From Lysobacterales bacterium (GTDB lineage Bacteria > Pseudomonadota > Gammaproteobacteria > Xanthomonadales > Xanthomonadaceae), in contig JAFLEA010000001.1 of NCBI GenBank assembly GCA_017302035.1, positions 62,001-126,000 on the forward strand: a DNA stretch of 64,000 nt, read 5' to 3'. Shown here piece after piece: positions 7,090 to 15,359 of this stretch (positions are counted from its first letter, which is position 1; every line of letters starts with the position of its first letter). The notes below the pieces were generated by a model, which searched no databases, was not told the DNA's origin, and saw only the letters and a list, made by a program, of their open reading frames with translations. The position numbers were made by a program, and so were the translations under genes.

Positions 7090-8189
7090 GCGAGGCCGGT
7101 TCGGCACGAACGCCCTCGCAGGCCTACGCCGACGGCGTGGCCGCCGGCCGTTGGCGCGACGATCCGGCCCAGCATCCGGCGCTGCGCGAACTGGACCGGA
7201 TCCAGCGCGAACTGCTCGCCGCCACCCCGGGCGGCCTGCTCGCCCGCTTCGGCCTGGGCGGGCGCCCGGCGCCGGTGCAGGGCCTGTACCTGTGGGGCGG
7301 CGTCGGCCGCGGCAAGACCTTCCTGGTGGACCTGTTCTACGACGGCCTGCCGCTGGCGCAGAAGCGGCGCACCCATTTCCATCGCTTCATGCGCGGTGTG
7401 CACGAGCAATTGCGCCTGCACGCCGGCCAGTCCGATCCGCTGGCCGCCATCGCCCGCGAATGGCGCGGCAACCTGCGGGTGCTGGTGCTGGACGAATTCT
7501 TCGTCACCGACATCGGCGACGCGATGCTGCTCGGTCGCCTGCTGGAACGGTTGTTCGCCGAAGGCACGACCCTGGTCACCACCTCCAACACCGCGCCGCA
7601 GAACCTGTACAAGGATGGCCTGCAGCGCGAACGCTTCCTGCCGGCGATCGTGCAGCTGCGCGCGCATTGTGTGGAGCTGGCCGCCGACGGCCGCGAGGAC
7701 TACCGTCTGCGCGCGCTGACCCGTTCCCCGGTATACCGGCATCCGCTCGACGCCGGTGCCGACGCCTGGCTGGATGAACGCTGGCAGGTGCTGGCCGCGG
7801 GTGCGCAGGCGCGCAAGGGCAGCATCGAGATCGAGGGCCGCCGCATCGCCGTACGCGCGCGCAGCCGCGGCGTGGCCTGGTTCGATTTCGCCGAGTTGTG
7901 CGAAGGCCCGCGCTCGACCGACGACTACATCGAGATCGCGCGCGAGTTCGGCATCGTCCTGCTCGGCGGCATCCCTGCGTTCGACGCGGGCAACGAGGAT
8001 GCCGCGCGCCGCTTCGTCAATCTGGTCGACGAGTTCTACGACCGCCAGGTGACCCTGGTGTGCACCGCCGCGGCGGCGCCGGTGGCGTTGTACCGGGGCA
8101 GCCGCCTGGCCGGTGCGTTCGAGCGCACCGCCTCGCGCCTGATCGAGATGCAGAGCGCCGAGTACCTGGCGCGCACCCATCGCGGTTAG
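7086..8189 (+). CDS. zapE: Cell division protein ZapE (AFG1-like ATPase)
   Basis: ZapE is an AAA-type ATPase that acts at the division septum and modulates FtsZ rings. This 367-residue protein has Walker A GGVGRGKT (residues 71-78), Walker B LVLDEFF, the sensor-like TTSNTAPQNLYKDGLQRERF, and the C-terminal STDDYIEIAREF region, all as in the AFG1/ZapE family. The ATG at 7086 overlaps the preceding hydrolase stop (ATGA). A longer in-frame extension to 6759 only shadows the hydrolase. Confidence 0.95.
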   Translation: MSEAGSARTPSQAYADGVAAGRWRDDPAQHPALRELDRIQRELLAATPGGLLARFGLGGRPAPVQGLYLWGGVGRGKTFLVDLFYDGLPLAQKRRTHFHRFMRGVHEQLRLHAGQSDPLAAIAREWRGNLRVLVLDEFFVTDIGDAMLLGRLLERLFAEGTTLVTTSNTAPQNLYKDGLQRERFLPAIVQLRAHCVELAADGREDYRLRALTRSPVYRHPLDAGADAWLDERWQVLAAGAQARKGSIEIEGRRIAVRARSRGVAWFDFAELCEGPRSTDDYIEIAREFGIVLLGGIPAFDAGNEDAARRFVNLVDEFYDRQVTLVCTAAAAPVALYRGSRLAGAFERTASRLIEMQSAEYLARTHRG

Positions 8190-8205
8190 CGCGTCGCGAG
8201 CCCGC

Positions 8206-9198
8206 TCAACGCACCAGCGCGTCGATGTACGCACCCACCGCCTGCGTGTAGTCCGATGGCAGGCCAAGCTCGTGGTTGATCTTGCCGTGGTCCAGCGGCA
8301 TGGGCAGCAGTTCCATGGGCACGCCGAATCCGGTGGCCTTGCGCACGAACGCGCGTCCTTCCTCGCAAGGTGAAGTGGGGAACGTGCGCCCGCTGGCGCA
8401 GACCATCAGCATCGGCAGCGCGTCGTGGCCCATCCGGTGGTACGGGGAGACGGCAGACCAGTACGACGGATCGGAGCCGAAGGCGTCCTGGTACAGCTTC
8501 GGAACCCGCTGCCGCGACATCAAGGCCGGCACGTCGAGCGCACCGCTGTCCAGCGATACCACGCCCAGCGGTGCCCGGGCCCCGGCCTGGCGCAGAAGCG
8601 CCGGATCGGAACCGAGCAGGGCGACCAGGTGGGCCCCGGCGGAGTGCCCCATCAGCACGAAGCGCGCCGGGTCGATCCGCCATTCCCGGGCGTGCTGCTG
8701 CGCCACCGAGACCGCCAGGGCGATGTCCCGCGCCTGGTCCAGCGGCATGGCCTCCGGCAGCAGGCGGTAGTTGCCGGAAATCACCGCATAGCCCTTCGGC
8801 AGCCAGTAGTCGAGCTTGTTCTCCAGGCCGGGATTGGTCTTGTCGCCATTGGCCCAGCCGCCGCCGTGGACGTAGAACACCACCGGTGCGCGTTGCGCGT
8901 TCGCCGGCAGGTAGACATCGAAACGTTGCGCCGGGTCGTTGCCATAGGCGACGTTGCGGATGGCCTTGCCACCGCCCGGCACGGCGACCGGGCGCTCCCG
9001 CCGGCTGGCCTCGCGCATGGGTTCGAGGCGGTCGCGGAAGCCCTGCTGCCGGGACGTGCCAGCGGGAGGTTGGCGCATGCCATCGCGCGCCTGTGCCAGG
9101 TGCGCGCGTGCCGTTTGCGCCTGCGATGGCGGCGCGGCCAGGCCGGCGGCGACGGCCAGCAGCACGCACAGCGGGGTGGTGCGAAAAAAGGGCGACAT
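8206..9198 (-). CDS. Exported alpha/beta hydrolase (carboxylesterase/BD-FAE type)
   Basis: The 330-residue protein begins with a signal peptide (MSPFFRTTPLCVLLAVAAGL, cleaved near AQA). The hydrolase domain has the oxyanion motif HGGGWANGD, the nucleophile GHSAGA and a C-terminal DHGKINHELG with the likely catalytic His. This pattern fits the alpha/beta hydrolase fold-3 and BD-FAE esterases. GGAG lies just upstream of the ATG. It follows the PepSY gene on the same strand after 118 bp, so it may be the last gene of the iron operon or a separate unit. Substrate unknown. Confidence 0.88.
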   Translation of the reverse strand: MSPFFRTTPLCVLLAVAAGLAAPPSQAQTARAHLAQARDGMRQPPAGTSRQQGFRDRLEPMREASRRERPVAVPGGGKAIRNVAYGNDPAQRFDVYLPANAQRAPVVFYVHGGGWANGDKTNPGLENKLDYWLPKGYAVISGNYRLLPEAMPLDQARDIALAVSVAQQHAREWRIDPARFVLMGHSAGAHLVALLGSDPALLRQAGARAPLGVVSLDSGALDVPALMSRQRVPKLYQDAFGSDPSYWSAVSPYHRMGHDALPMLMVCASGRTFPTSPCEEGRAFVRKATGFGVPMELLPMPLDHGKINHELGLPSDYTQAVGAYIDALVR

Positions 9199-9316
9199 CG
9201 CGGGCTCCGGTGGTGTGCAGGGGGTGGCGCCTGCGGATAGACGCATGCCCGTGCCCGGACGTTGACCTGCGGTGGCGCGGTCGCGCCGGCGTTCAGCCGC
9301 CGGCAGCACACGCAAG

Positions 9317-10921
9317 TCAGGTGCCGGATCGGGTCCGCCCCCGCCATGCGGACCCGCGTTCGTCGCCGGCCCACCACACGCTGTCGGCATGGCCGTGCCG
9401 CATGCGCCGGCGCGTGTGCCGGGCCAGCAGCAGGAACACCGGTACCGCGACCAGGGCGGTGAGGTCGACCGGCCACGCGCCACGATGGTTCCAGGTACCG
9501 CCGATGCTCCACATGCCCGCCAGGCTGGTCAGCGGGATGGCGAGGGTGAGCAACGCGCAGAGCCACAGCAGTTCCACCGCGCCGCGCGCCGCGCCGCGCG
9601 CGAACGCCCAGCCGACCGCGGCGAAGAACACCGCGTAGTAGACCGCCTGATGCCAGAACGCCAGGTCCTGGACGTGTGCCGGCAGCCACTTGGCCATGGC
9701 AATGGTGGCCGAGATCCCGGCCACGCTGCCGAGTGCCACGCCCACGGTCAGGCATCCCAGCACCCGCGCCGAGCGCTTCTGCGCCACCGTTTCCGGCCCG
9801 CGCCGCTTCCTGCGCCGCGATTCGATCCACAGCACGTTGCCGGTGTAGAACAGCGCCGCGCCGGCCAGGCCCATCAGCACGTACAGCCAGCGCACCGCGT
9901 TGCCGCCGTAGCTGCCGAAGTGCAGCGCGAAGAAAGCGTTCACCGCCTCGCTCCAGCCCTCCATGTGCCCGGGCAGGTCGTGGACGTCGACGGTGCCGGT
10001 GTACGGATCGATGCCGGTCCGCATCCAGGTGCGGCCGCGCGTGCCGTGGCGTTCGTCCAGGCCGAACAGCGTGGCCTCCAGTTGGCCTTCGTCGTTGCGC
10101 AGGAAGCTGAAGTTGTGCACGTCGAAACCCGGCAGTTGCAGGTGCACGCGCGCCAGCAGTTCGTGCGCGGGCAGCGGCGCCTCGCCGGTGGGCGGGGCCT
10201 CGTGCTGGCCCCAGTCGATCTGGCCGCCATACAGCGCCTTGGCCTGGGTGGCGTAGAACGGCGTGTGGAAGGCGAACACCACGCTGGTCAGCGCCATCAC
10301 CAGGTGGAACGGCAGGCTGAAGATGCCCAGCGCGTTGTGCGCGTCCAGCCACATGCGCTTGAGGTTACTGCCGATGCGCAGTGCGAACACGTCCTTCGCC
10401 AGCGTCGGCAGCAGCACGATCAGCCCGGACAGCAGGGCCACCGCATAGGCCAGCGCCACCAGGCCCATGAGGATATTGGCGATGCCGTCCGGCAGCGGCA
10501 GGCCGACGTACCGGTGCATGCGGTCCACCAGGCCGGCGGCAGCCGCCTTGCGCAGGCGTTCGGTCTGCAGGCTGCCGTCCGCGGCGAAGCTGGCGCCGTA
10601 TTCGATCCGCTCGCGCGGGCGGTCGCCGCGCTCGCTCCAGATCACCCGCGCCGGTTGGTCCGGCGCGATGTCCACCACGATCGCGTAGCGCCCGGCCGCC
10701 TGCGGGTGTTCGGCCAGCACCGCGGCCAGCAGCTTCTCCGTGTCTTCCAGCGGCGGCGCCGCGGCCAGTGCGGAAGGCGGCGTGGCCCAGCGCTCCAGCG
10801 GCTTCTCGAACATGGTGATCGCGCCGGCGTAGAACGCGACGAACAGCATCAGCCCGCAGACGATGCCGATCCAGATGTGCACGTCCTTGTACACCTTGAC
10901 GATGTCGCTGCCGATCTTCAT
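9317..10921 (-). CDS. PepSY-associated membrane protein of a siderophore uptake operon
   Basis: The 534-residue protein is a PepSY-TM (PiuB-like) membrane protein. An N-terminal anchor begins MKIGSDIVKVYKDVHIWIGI, a periplasmic PepSY region follows, and further helices (for example ANILMGLVALAYAVALLSGL) carry conserved His such as DAHNALGIFSLPFHL. Members are thought to be inner-membrane reductases that release iron from siderophores; that is family knowledge. It is 37 bp behind the DUF3649 gene in a Fur-boxed operon, which supports the role. Confidence 0.9.
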   Translation of the reverse strand: MKIGSDIVKVYKDVHIWIGIVCGLMLFVAFYAGAITMFEKPLERWATPPSALAAAPPLEDTEKLLAAVLAEHPQAAGRYAIVVDIAPDQPARVIWSERGDRPRERIEYGASFAADGSLQTERLRKAAAAGLVDRMHRYVGLPLPDGIANILMGLVALAYAVALLSGLIVLLPTLAKDVFALRIGSNLKRMWLDAHNALGIFSLPFHLVMALTSVVFAFHTPFYATQAKALYGGQIDWGQHEAPPTGEAPLPAHELLARVHLQLPGFDVHNFSFLRNDEGQLEATLFGLDERHGTRGRTWMRTGIDPYTGTVDVHDLPGHMEGWSEAVNAFFALHFGSYGGNAVRWLYVLMGLAGAALFYTGNVLWIESRRRKRRGPETVAQKRSARVLGCLTVGVALGSVAGISATIAMAKWLPAHVQDLAFWHQAVYYAVFFAAVGWAFARGAARGAVELLWLCALLTLAIPLTSLAGMWSIGGTWNHRGAWPVDLTALVAVPVFLLLARHTRRRMRHGHADSVWWAGDERGSAWRGRTRSGT

Positions 10922-10958
10922 GCGCCCGCCTCCATGCACCTGGCCCGGATCGTCGCCG

Positions 10959-11258
10959 TCACTGCAGCCATGCCCGCAATCCCCAGAACACGCCCCACGC
11001 CACCGCGTTGGCCGCACCCAGCCATGCCCACGCGCGCAGGCTGTCGCGGAACAGGAACACGAAGCCCAGCACCGTGGCCCACACCGGCGCGATCATCCAC
11101 ATGTTGAACTGCACCTTGCCTTCGCCGGAAAAACCGCCGGGCGTGAGCAGGGCGACCCCCCCGGAAACCGCCAGCGCCAGCGTATAGCCCAGCACCGCGC
11201 CGGCCAGGGTCTTGCCCAGCCAGTGGCGACTCTGCAAACGCGCACGCCTGGCGTTCAT
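10959..11258 (-). CDS. Small membrane protein, DUF3649-like
   Basis: A 99-residue protein with an N-terminal basic segment (MNARRARLQSRHWLGKTLAG) and about three membrane helices (LGYTLALAVSGGVALL, MWMIAPVWATVLGFVFLF, AWLGAANAVAWGVFWGL). In many proteobacteria a protein of this type sits with DUF3325 and PepSY proteins next to TonB receptors, the same order as here. Its start overlaps the DUF3325 stop by ATGA. It probably helps iron delivery across the inner membrane; the exact function is not known. Confidence 0.8.
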   Translation of the reverse strand: MNARRARLQSRHWLGKTLAGAVLGYTLALAVSGGVALLTPGGFSGEGKVQFNMWMIAPVWATVLGFVFLFRDSLRAWAWLGAANAVAWGVFWGLRAWLQ

Positions 11259-11542
11259 GCGCCACTCCTGCGGCGGCCGGCGGCGCGCCACGCGCCCAGG
11301 AACGGCGCGATCGACAGCACCAGGGTCAGCAGCACGAGCCAGGCCGAAATCGCCTCGAACGGGGGCAGCACGCGCAGGACGACGCCCAGCGACAACAGCG
11401 CACATGCGCTGCCGGGCCACCAGCCGTGGCGTGCCGGCCACGGTCCGCGCGCGCGCAACCGCTGCTGCGGCGAGGCCAGGTAGAGCAGCATCGCGCCGAC
11501 GACGCAGAGCAGCGCGGACAGCGCCAGCAGCCAGGGATTCAT
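11255..11542 (-). CDS. Small membrane protein, DUF3325-like
   Basis: A 95-residue protein with three predicted membrane helices (PWLLALSALLCVVGAMLLYLA, WPGSACALLSLGVVLRVL, AWLVLLTLVLSIAPFLGAW). Size, topology and position between the siderophore esterase and the DUF3649 gene match the DUF3325 family of iron-uptake accessory proteins. Both ends overlap their neighbours by four bases (ATGA), which implies coupled translation with the esterase and DUF3649 genes. Function is not established. Confidence 0.8.
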   Translation of the reverse strand: MNPWLLALSALLCVVGAMLLYLASPQQRLRARGPWPARHGWWPGSACALLSLGVVLRVLPPFEAISAWLVLLTLVLSIAPFLGAWRAAGRRRSGA

Positions 11543-12498
11543 CGATCGCGCTCCGGGTTGGCCGCCGCCAGCCTGTGCAGCAGCAACGGCAGCGAAGCGC
11601 CCAGCGTCTGCCCGTGGGAAAGCCCGGCCAGGGTGTCGGATTCGACCGGCAGCCCGCCCGCGCGCAAGCGTTCGGCCATCCGCGCGGCGGCGTCCGGCGG
11701 CACGCTGGCGCGTGCGGCGCGCATGGCGGCGATGGCGGCCGGGTCGCGCCCGGGCGGTGGCTGGCGCGCACCGCCTTCGTCGGCGCCCTTGCCGGTCCAC
11801 AGCCACAACCGCGGCGGCGGTGAAGGCCATGCCTGCGCAGCCTGTTCCTCCCGCAACAGATGGCCGTTCCCCCACCACAACGAAGGATCGGCCGCGGCGT
11901 ACACGGAGAACGCCCCCGGCCGGGAAAACAGTGCGTGCAATGCCAGCACGCCGCCGTAGGAATGGCCCCACAGCGCGCGCCGCGCCGGGTCCACCGGCGC
12001 CAGCGCTTCCACGCGCGGCACGATCGCGCCTTCGAGCAGGTCCAGGAACGCATCGCCGCCGCCGTTGCGGCGGCCGCCGACCGCATCCTGCTGCGCCTGC
12101 TCGCCGCCCGGTCGGCGCGGCGTGTAGTCGAACGCGCGGCTGTCGGCGTCGATGCGCAGGTCGTTGTCGTAGCTGATGTAGGCCACCATCACCGGATGCG
12201 GCGACCGCGACAGCGCCTCCAGTTGCGCCGCGCTGGTCTCCATCAGCGCTGCATTGCCGTCGAGCAGGTAGGCAACCGGGAAGCCGCCGGCCGGCGCTGG
12301 CACGTCCGGCACCGCGACCCGCACCCGGTAACTGCGTTGCCCATCGGCCGAATCCAGCCGGAACTGCTCGAAGCGATAGCCCGGCGCGCCGGTGTCAGCG
12401 ACAGTAGTGCCGGTCCGCCGGGACAGGTCCGGCTGCGCGACCGCCGGCGCGGCCACGAGGGCCGCGCCGAGCAGCAGCAGGGCGAGGAGCCGCTTCAC
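11539..12498 (-). CDS. Exported esterase, probable ferric-siderophore hydrolase (Fes/IroE-like fold)
   Basis: The 319-residue protein starts at a GTG that overlaps the TonB receptor stop (GTGA), followed by a signal peptide KRLLALLLLGAALVAAPAVA. The enzyme has the esterase-D-type nucleophile GHSYGG, a preceding AYISYDND loop and a late SHGQT that can supply the catalytic His. In operons with siderophore receptors such periplasmic esterases hydrolyse the siderophore to release iron. The operon position suggests this role, but the siderophore type cannot be read from sequence. Confidence 0.87.
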   Translation of the reverse strand: MKRLLALLLLGAALVAAPAVAQPDLSRRTGTTVADTGAPGYRFEQFRLDSADGQRSYRVRVAVPDVPAPAGGFPVAYLLDGNAALMETSAAQLEALSRSPHPVMVAYISYDNDLRIDADSRAFDYTPRRPGGEQAQQDAVGGRRNGGGDAFLDLLEGAIVPRVEALAPVDPARRALWGHSYGGVLALHALFSRPGAFSVYAAADPSLWWGNGHLLREEQAAQAWPSPPPRLWLWTGKGADEGGARQPPPGRDPAAIAAMRAARASVPPDAAARMAERLRAGGLPVESDTLAGLSHGQTLGASLPLLLHRLAAANPERDR

Positions 12499-14765
12499 CA
12501 GGCCCAGCGCGCGGTGGCCGTGACCGTGCGCCCGGTGCCGTACCAGCACGAGGAAATGCCGGTGCAGGTGGAAACGAAGCGCTTGTCGGCGATGTTGCCG
12601 ACGTTCAGCGACACCAGCAGGTTGGCGCTGGTCGTGCGCGACATGTCGAAGCGGATTGCCGCATCCCAGAGCGTGTACGAGGGAATGTGCTCCGGGTAGC
12701 CGGAGCCGGCGATGCCCTGGCCGCTGACGACGAGCAGGGTCTCGCCGTTGTAGCGCAGGCCGGTGGCCAGGCTCAAACCGTCCAGCGGACCGGACAGGAA
12801 GGTGTAGTCGGCCCATAGCGAGGCCATCCAGTCCGGCACCATCGCCAGGTCCTTGCCTTCCCAGGCGGTGCCGCTCCTGACCAGTTCCGAATCCATGTGC
12901 GACGCCGCGCCGATCACGCTGAACCCTTCCAGCGGGGTGACGCGCGCTTCCAGCTCGATGCCGCGGACCATGGTTTCGCCGGCGCTGATGTAGCAGGCGC
13001 CGGCGCCGTTGGCGCCGCAGACGTTGCCGTGGTCGGTGTCGATGACGGCATCGTCCTGCTTGCGCAGGTCGTAGGCGGCCAGGGTGAACAGGCCGTCGAA
13101 GCCGGCCGGCTGGTACTTCACGCCCGCTTCCCATTGCTTGCCGCGGGTCGGGTCGAAGGCCCGGCCGTCGTAGCTGTCCAGCGAGCTGCGGGTCGAAGGC
13201 TCGAACGATTCGGCATAGCTCAGGTAGGGCGAGAAGCCGTTGTCGAACACGTACAACACGCCGGCGTTGCCGCTGAAGGCTTCGTTCTTCAAGGTGGTGG
13301 TCGCCGAACGCGGCTGGCACGTGGCGTAATTGGTGCAGTTCTGGGTCCAGGACTGGTCCTTGAACCAGTCGTAGCGGCCGCCCAGGGTGAAGCGCCAGTT
13401 GTCCAGCGAGACCTGGTCCTGCAGGTAGACGCCGGTCTGGGTGCCCTTGCCGCCGCCCAGGCCGATGCTGTCGGGGAAGCCCGCCGGAAGGCCGGTGTGG
13501 ACCGGTTCGAAGATGTCGATCGGTTTCGGATTCCTCGGGTCGGTCGGCAGCGCGCGCGGCCCCTGCAGGCGGTTGGCGGTCCAGTCGCCGCTGCGCCAGT
13601 CGGCACCGATCAGCAGGGTGTGTTGCAGCGCGCCGCTGCCGAACCTGCCGACGATGCGGCTGTCCACCGAGTTGTTGTCGGCGTCGCCGAGGCCGGCGGC
13701 CTGGCGGCGCCGCTGGGTGCGGCCGTCGGGCAGCAGGCCCTGGTTGGTGATGATGGCGCGGTACAGCGAATCGACATGCATGTGACGGGCACTCTGGCTG
13801 AACGTCCAGGCGTCGTTGAACGCATGCTCGAACAGCCAGCCGGCATGCCACACGGTGGCATCCCAGGTGTTGAATTCAGGCTCGCCGATGAAGGTGGAGT
13901 TCTTCATGTAGCCGTAGGGCGTCGGCACCAGGGTGCCGTCCATCGGCAGGAACTGGTAGGTGCTGCCGCCGTTGTCTTCCTGGTAGTAGCCGAGCAGGGT
14001 CAGGCGGGTCTTGTCGGCGATCTGGAAGGTGTAGCTGGGCGCCAGGAACCAGTGCTGCTGCTCGACCGTGTCGATCTGGGTGCCGCCATCGGCGTAGCGG
14101 CCGACCAGGCGGAACAGGTGGCGCGCGTCGGAGCTGCCGCCGCCGACGTCGAAGGCGCTGCTCCAGGTGCCGTGTCCGTCCACGCCCAGCCGCAACACCT
14201 GCTGCTGGTCCGGCTCGGGGGTCTTGCTGACCTGGTTGACCATGCCGCCCGGAGTCACCTGGCCGTACATCACCGACGCGGGTCCCTTCAGCACTTCGAC
14301 CCGGTCCAGGTTCCAGCTGTCGATCTTGCCGCGGTTCCAGGCGCTCCCGATCGGCGGCATGCGCAGGCCGTCGACGGTGGCGGCGCCGCTTTCGCTGCCG
14401 GCGACGAAGCCGCGGATGCGGAAGTCGTCGTAGCGATTGTCGGTGCCGGTGCTTTCCAGCACCACGCCGGCGACGTAGCGCATGGCCTCGTTGAGGCTGA
14501 CGACGCCGCGCGCGTCCAGTTCCTCGCGCGCGATCACCGAGATCGACTGCGCGGTCTCGGCTACCGGGGTATCGGTCTTGGTCGCGCTGGAGGCGTGGGA
14601 AGTGACGCGGTAGGCGTTGACCTGGACGGCGTCCAGGTCGACGACGTCGGCAGCGCCACCGGGAGCGGTCTGGGCCTGGGCGGAGGCAGCCAGCAGCAGG
14701 CTGGGCAGGAGCAGGGACAGGAGGGTGCGACGCGGCAGGGCCGGTACACGGGTGGGACGATTCAT
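12495..14765 (-). CDS. TonB-dependent siderophore receptor
   Basis: The 756-residue outer-membrane receptor begins MNRPTRVPALPRRTLLSLLL with a signal peptide. A plug domain follows (VAETAQSISVIAREELDARG, RIRGF, EVLKGPASVMYGQVTPGG), then a 22-strand-type barrel ending in aromatic TARWAW. A Cys pair near the C-terminus (STCTGISSCWYG) resembles the hydroxamate FhuA/FoxA branch. GAGG precedes the ATG by a good distance, and a Fur box lies about 80 bases upstream, so expression should rise on iron starvation. First gene of a coupled operon. Confidence 0.95.
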   Translation of the reverse strand: MNRPTRVPALPRRTLLSLLLPSLLLAASAQAQTAPGGAADVVDLDAVQVNAYRVTSHASSATKTDTPVAETAQSISVIAREELDARGVVSLNEAMRYVAGVVLESTGTDNRYDDFRIRGFVAGSESGAATVDGLRMPPIGSAWNRGKIDSWNLDRVEVLKGPASVMYGQVTPGGMVNQVSKTPEPDQQQVLRLGVDGHGTWSSAFDVGGGSSDARHLFRLVGRYADGGTQIDTVEQQHWFLAPSYTFQIADKTRLTLLGYYQEDNGGSTYQFLPMDGTLVPTPYGYMKNSTFIGEPEFNTWDATVWHAGWLFEHAFNDAWTFSQSARHMHVDSLYRAIITNQGLLPDGRTQRRRQAAGLGDADNNSVDSRIVGRFGSGALQHTLLIGADWRSGDWTANRLQGPRALPTDPRNPKPIDIFEPVHTGLPAGFPDSIGLGGGKGTQTGVYLQDQVSLDNWRFTLGGRYDWFKDQSWTQNCTNYATCQPRSATTTLKNEAFSGNAGVLYVFDNGFSPYLSYAESFEPSTRSSLDSYDGRAFDPTRGKQWEAGVKYQPAGFDGLFTLAAYDLRKQDDAVIDTDHGNVCGANGAGACYISAGETMVRGIELEARVTPLEGFSVIGAASHMDSELVRSGTAWEGKDLAMVPDWMASLWADYTFLSGPLDGLSLATGLRYNGETLLVVSGQGIAGSGYPEHIPSYTLWDAAIRFDMSRTTSANLLVSLNVGNIADKRFVSTCTGISSCWYGTGRTVTATARWAW

Positions 14766-14846
14766 GACGACCTCGGGGGCAGGATGAGGCGACGTGGCTG
14801 TCCGCGCAGCGGTTGGCTGGTCGAGCCCCGTTATTTTTCCATTATC

Positions 14847-14859
14847 GAGAATGATTCTC
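14847..14859 (-). promoter_or_regulatory. Fur box / promoter of the siderophore operon
   Basis: On the minus strand GAGAATCATTCTC forms a 13-base odd palindrome within an AT-rich stretch, a near match to the core of the Fur consensus. A candidate -35 (TTGAGA) overlaps its edge, with an AAAAAT hexamer 17 bases on, so a bound repressor would block RNA polymerase. It is the only Fur-like site I noticed. Confidence 0.82.
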
Positions 14860-14935
14860 AACAGCCATCCTGATCCAGGCCTGCCGGGAGGCGCGGGAGC
14901 AGCGCCTTGATACGCAAGCCGCTACAACATCTGGG

Positions 14936-14965
14936 TTGACGCCTGCCAATGGACCCCACTATCTT
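14936..14965 (+). promoter_or_regulatory. Promoter of the nrdAB riboswitch transcript
   Basis: TTGACG (14936-14941) and TATCTT (14960-14965) are separated by 18 bases. Transcription would start near 14972, exactly where the riboswitch fold begins. The metE leader has the same TTGACG -35. Confidence 0.72.
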
Positions 14966-14969
14966 GTGG

Positions 14970-15166
14970 CGGTCGGTTCCGTTGGCGCGCTCGCCACCGG
15001 ATCAATAGGGAAGCCGGTGACGCGCCCATGGCGCCATTCCGGCACTGCCCCGCAGCGGTAACTGGGAACGACCCCGCCATACGAGCACTGGGACCGCCGG
15101 TCCCGGGAAGCGGCGGGTAGGAGGCAGGCCAAGGCCCGCCGCGCCCACGAGTCCGAAGACCTGCCG
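14970..15166 (+). ncRNA. Cobalamin riboswitch upstream of nrdA
   Basis: The leader holds the conserved landmarks of the B12 riboswitch in order: GGGAAGCCGGTG (15008-15019), CACTGCCCCGCAGCGGTAAC (15043-15062), GCACTGGGA (15085-15093) and GAAGACCTGCC (15155-15165). It is on the same strand as nrdA, 194 bases before its start. When cobalamin is plentiful it should repress class Ia reductase, as known for B12 elements before other B12-independent isozymes. A second B12 element controls metE 7 kb away. Confidence 0.93.
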
Positions 15167-15359
15167 ACAGCCGCGCGCAGCACACCGCGCGGTGCCGGCC
15201 GCGGAATCTCCGGGGGGAGATGGCTGGCGAAGCAGGGCCGGCCGCAATCCGTCTGCGCGCTCTCGCCTCCTGCGACGCCGCTTTCCCATCCTTGCTCCGC
15301 ACCGGCCTTGCGATACCGCGCGGGCGGATCGCCGCGTGCGCCACGCAAGGAGGACCACC
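15167..15359 (+). promoter_or_regulatory. Expression platform between riboswitch and nrdA
   Basis: After the aptamer there are GC-rich hairpins (CGCGCG repeats near 15171-15197 and ATCTCC-GGGG-GGAGAT at 15206-15221) but no T-tract, so an intrinsic terminator is not obvious. A strong AAGGAGG at 15347-15353 precedes the GTG. Control of ribosome access or Rho-dependent termination are both possible. Confidence 0.45.

Noticed and set aside
15192..15359. Upstream in-frame extension of nrdA
   Set aside because: It would translate through the riboswitch expression platform; the AAGGAGG before the GTG at 15360 fixes the start.
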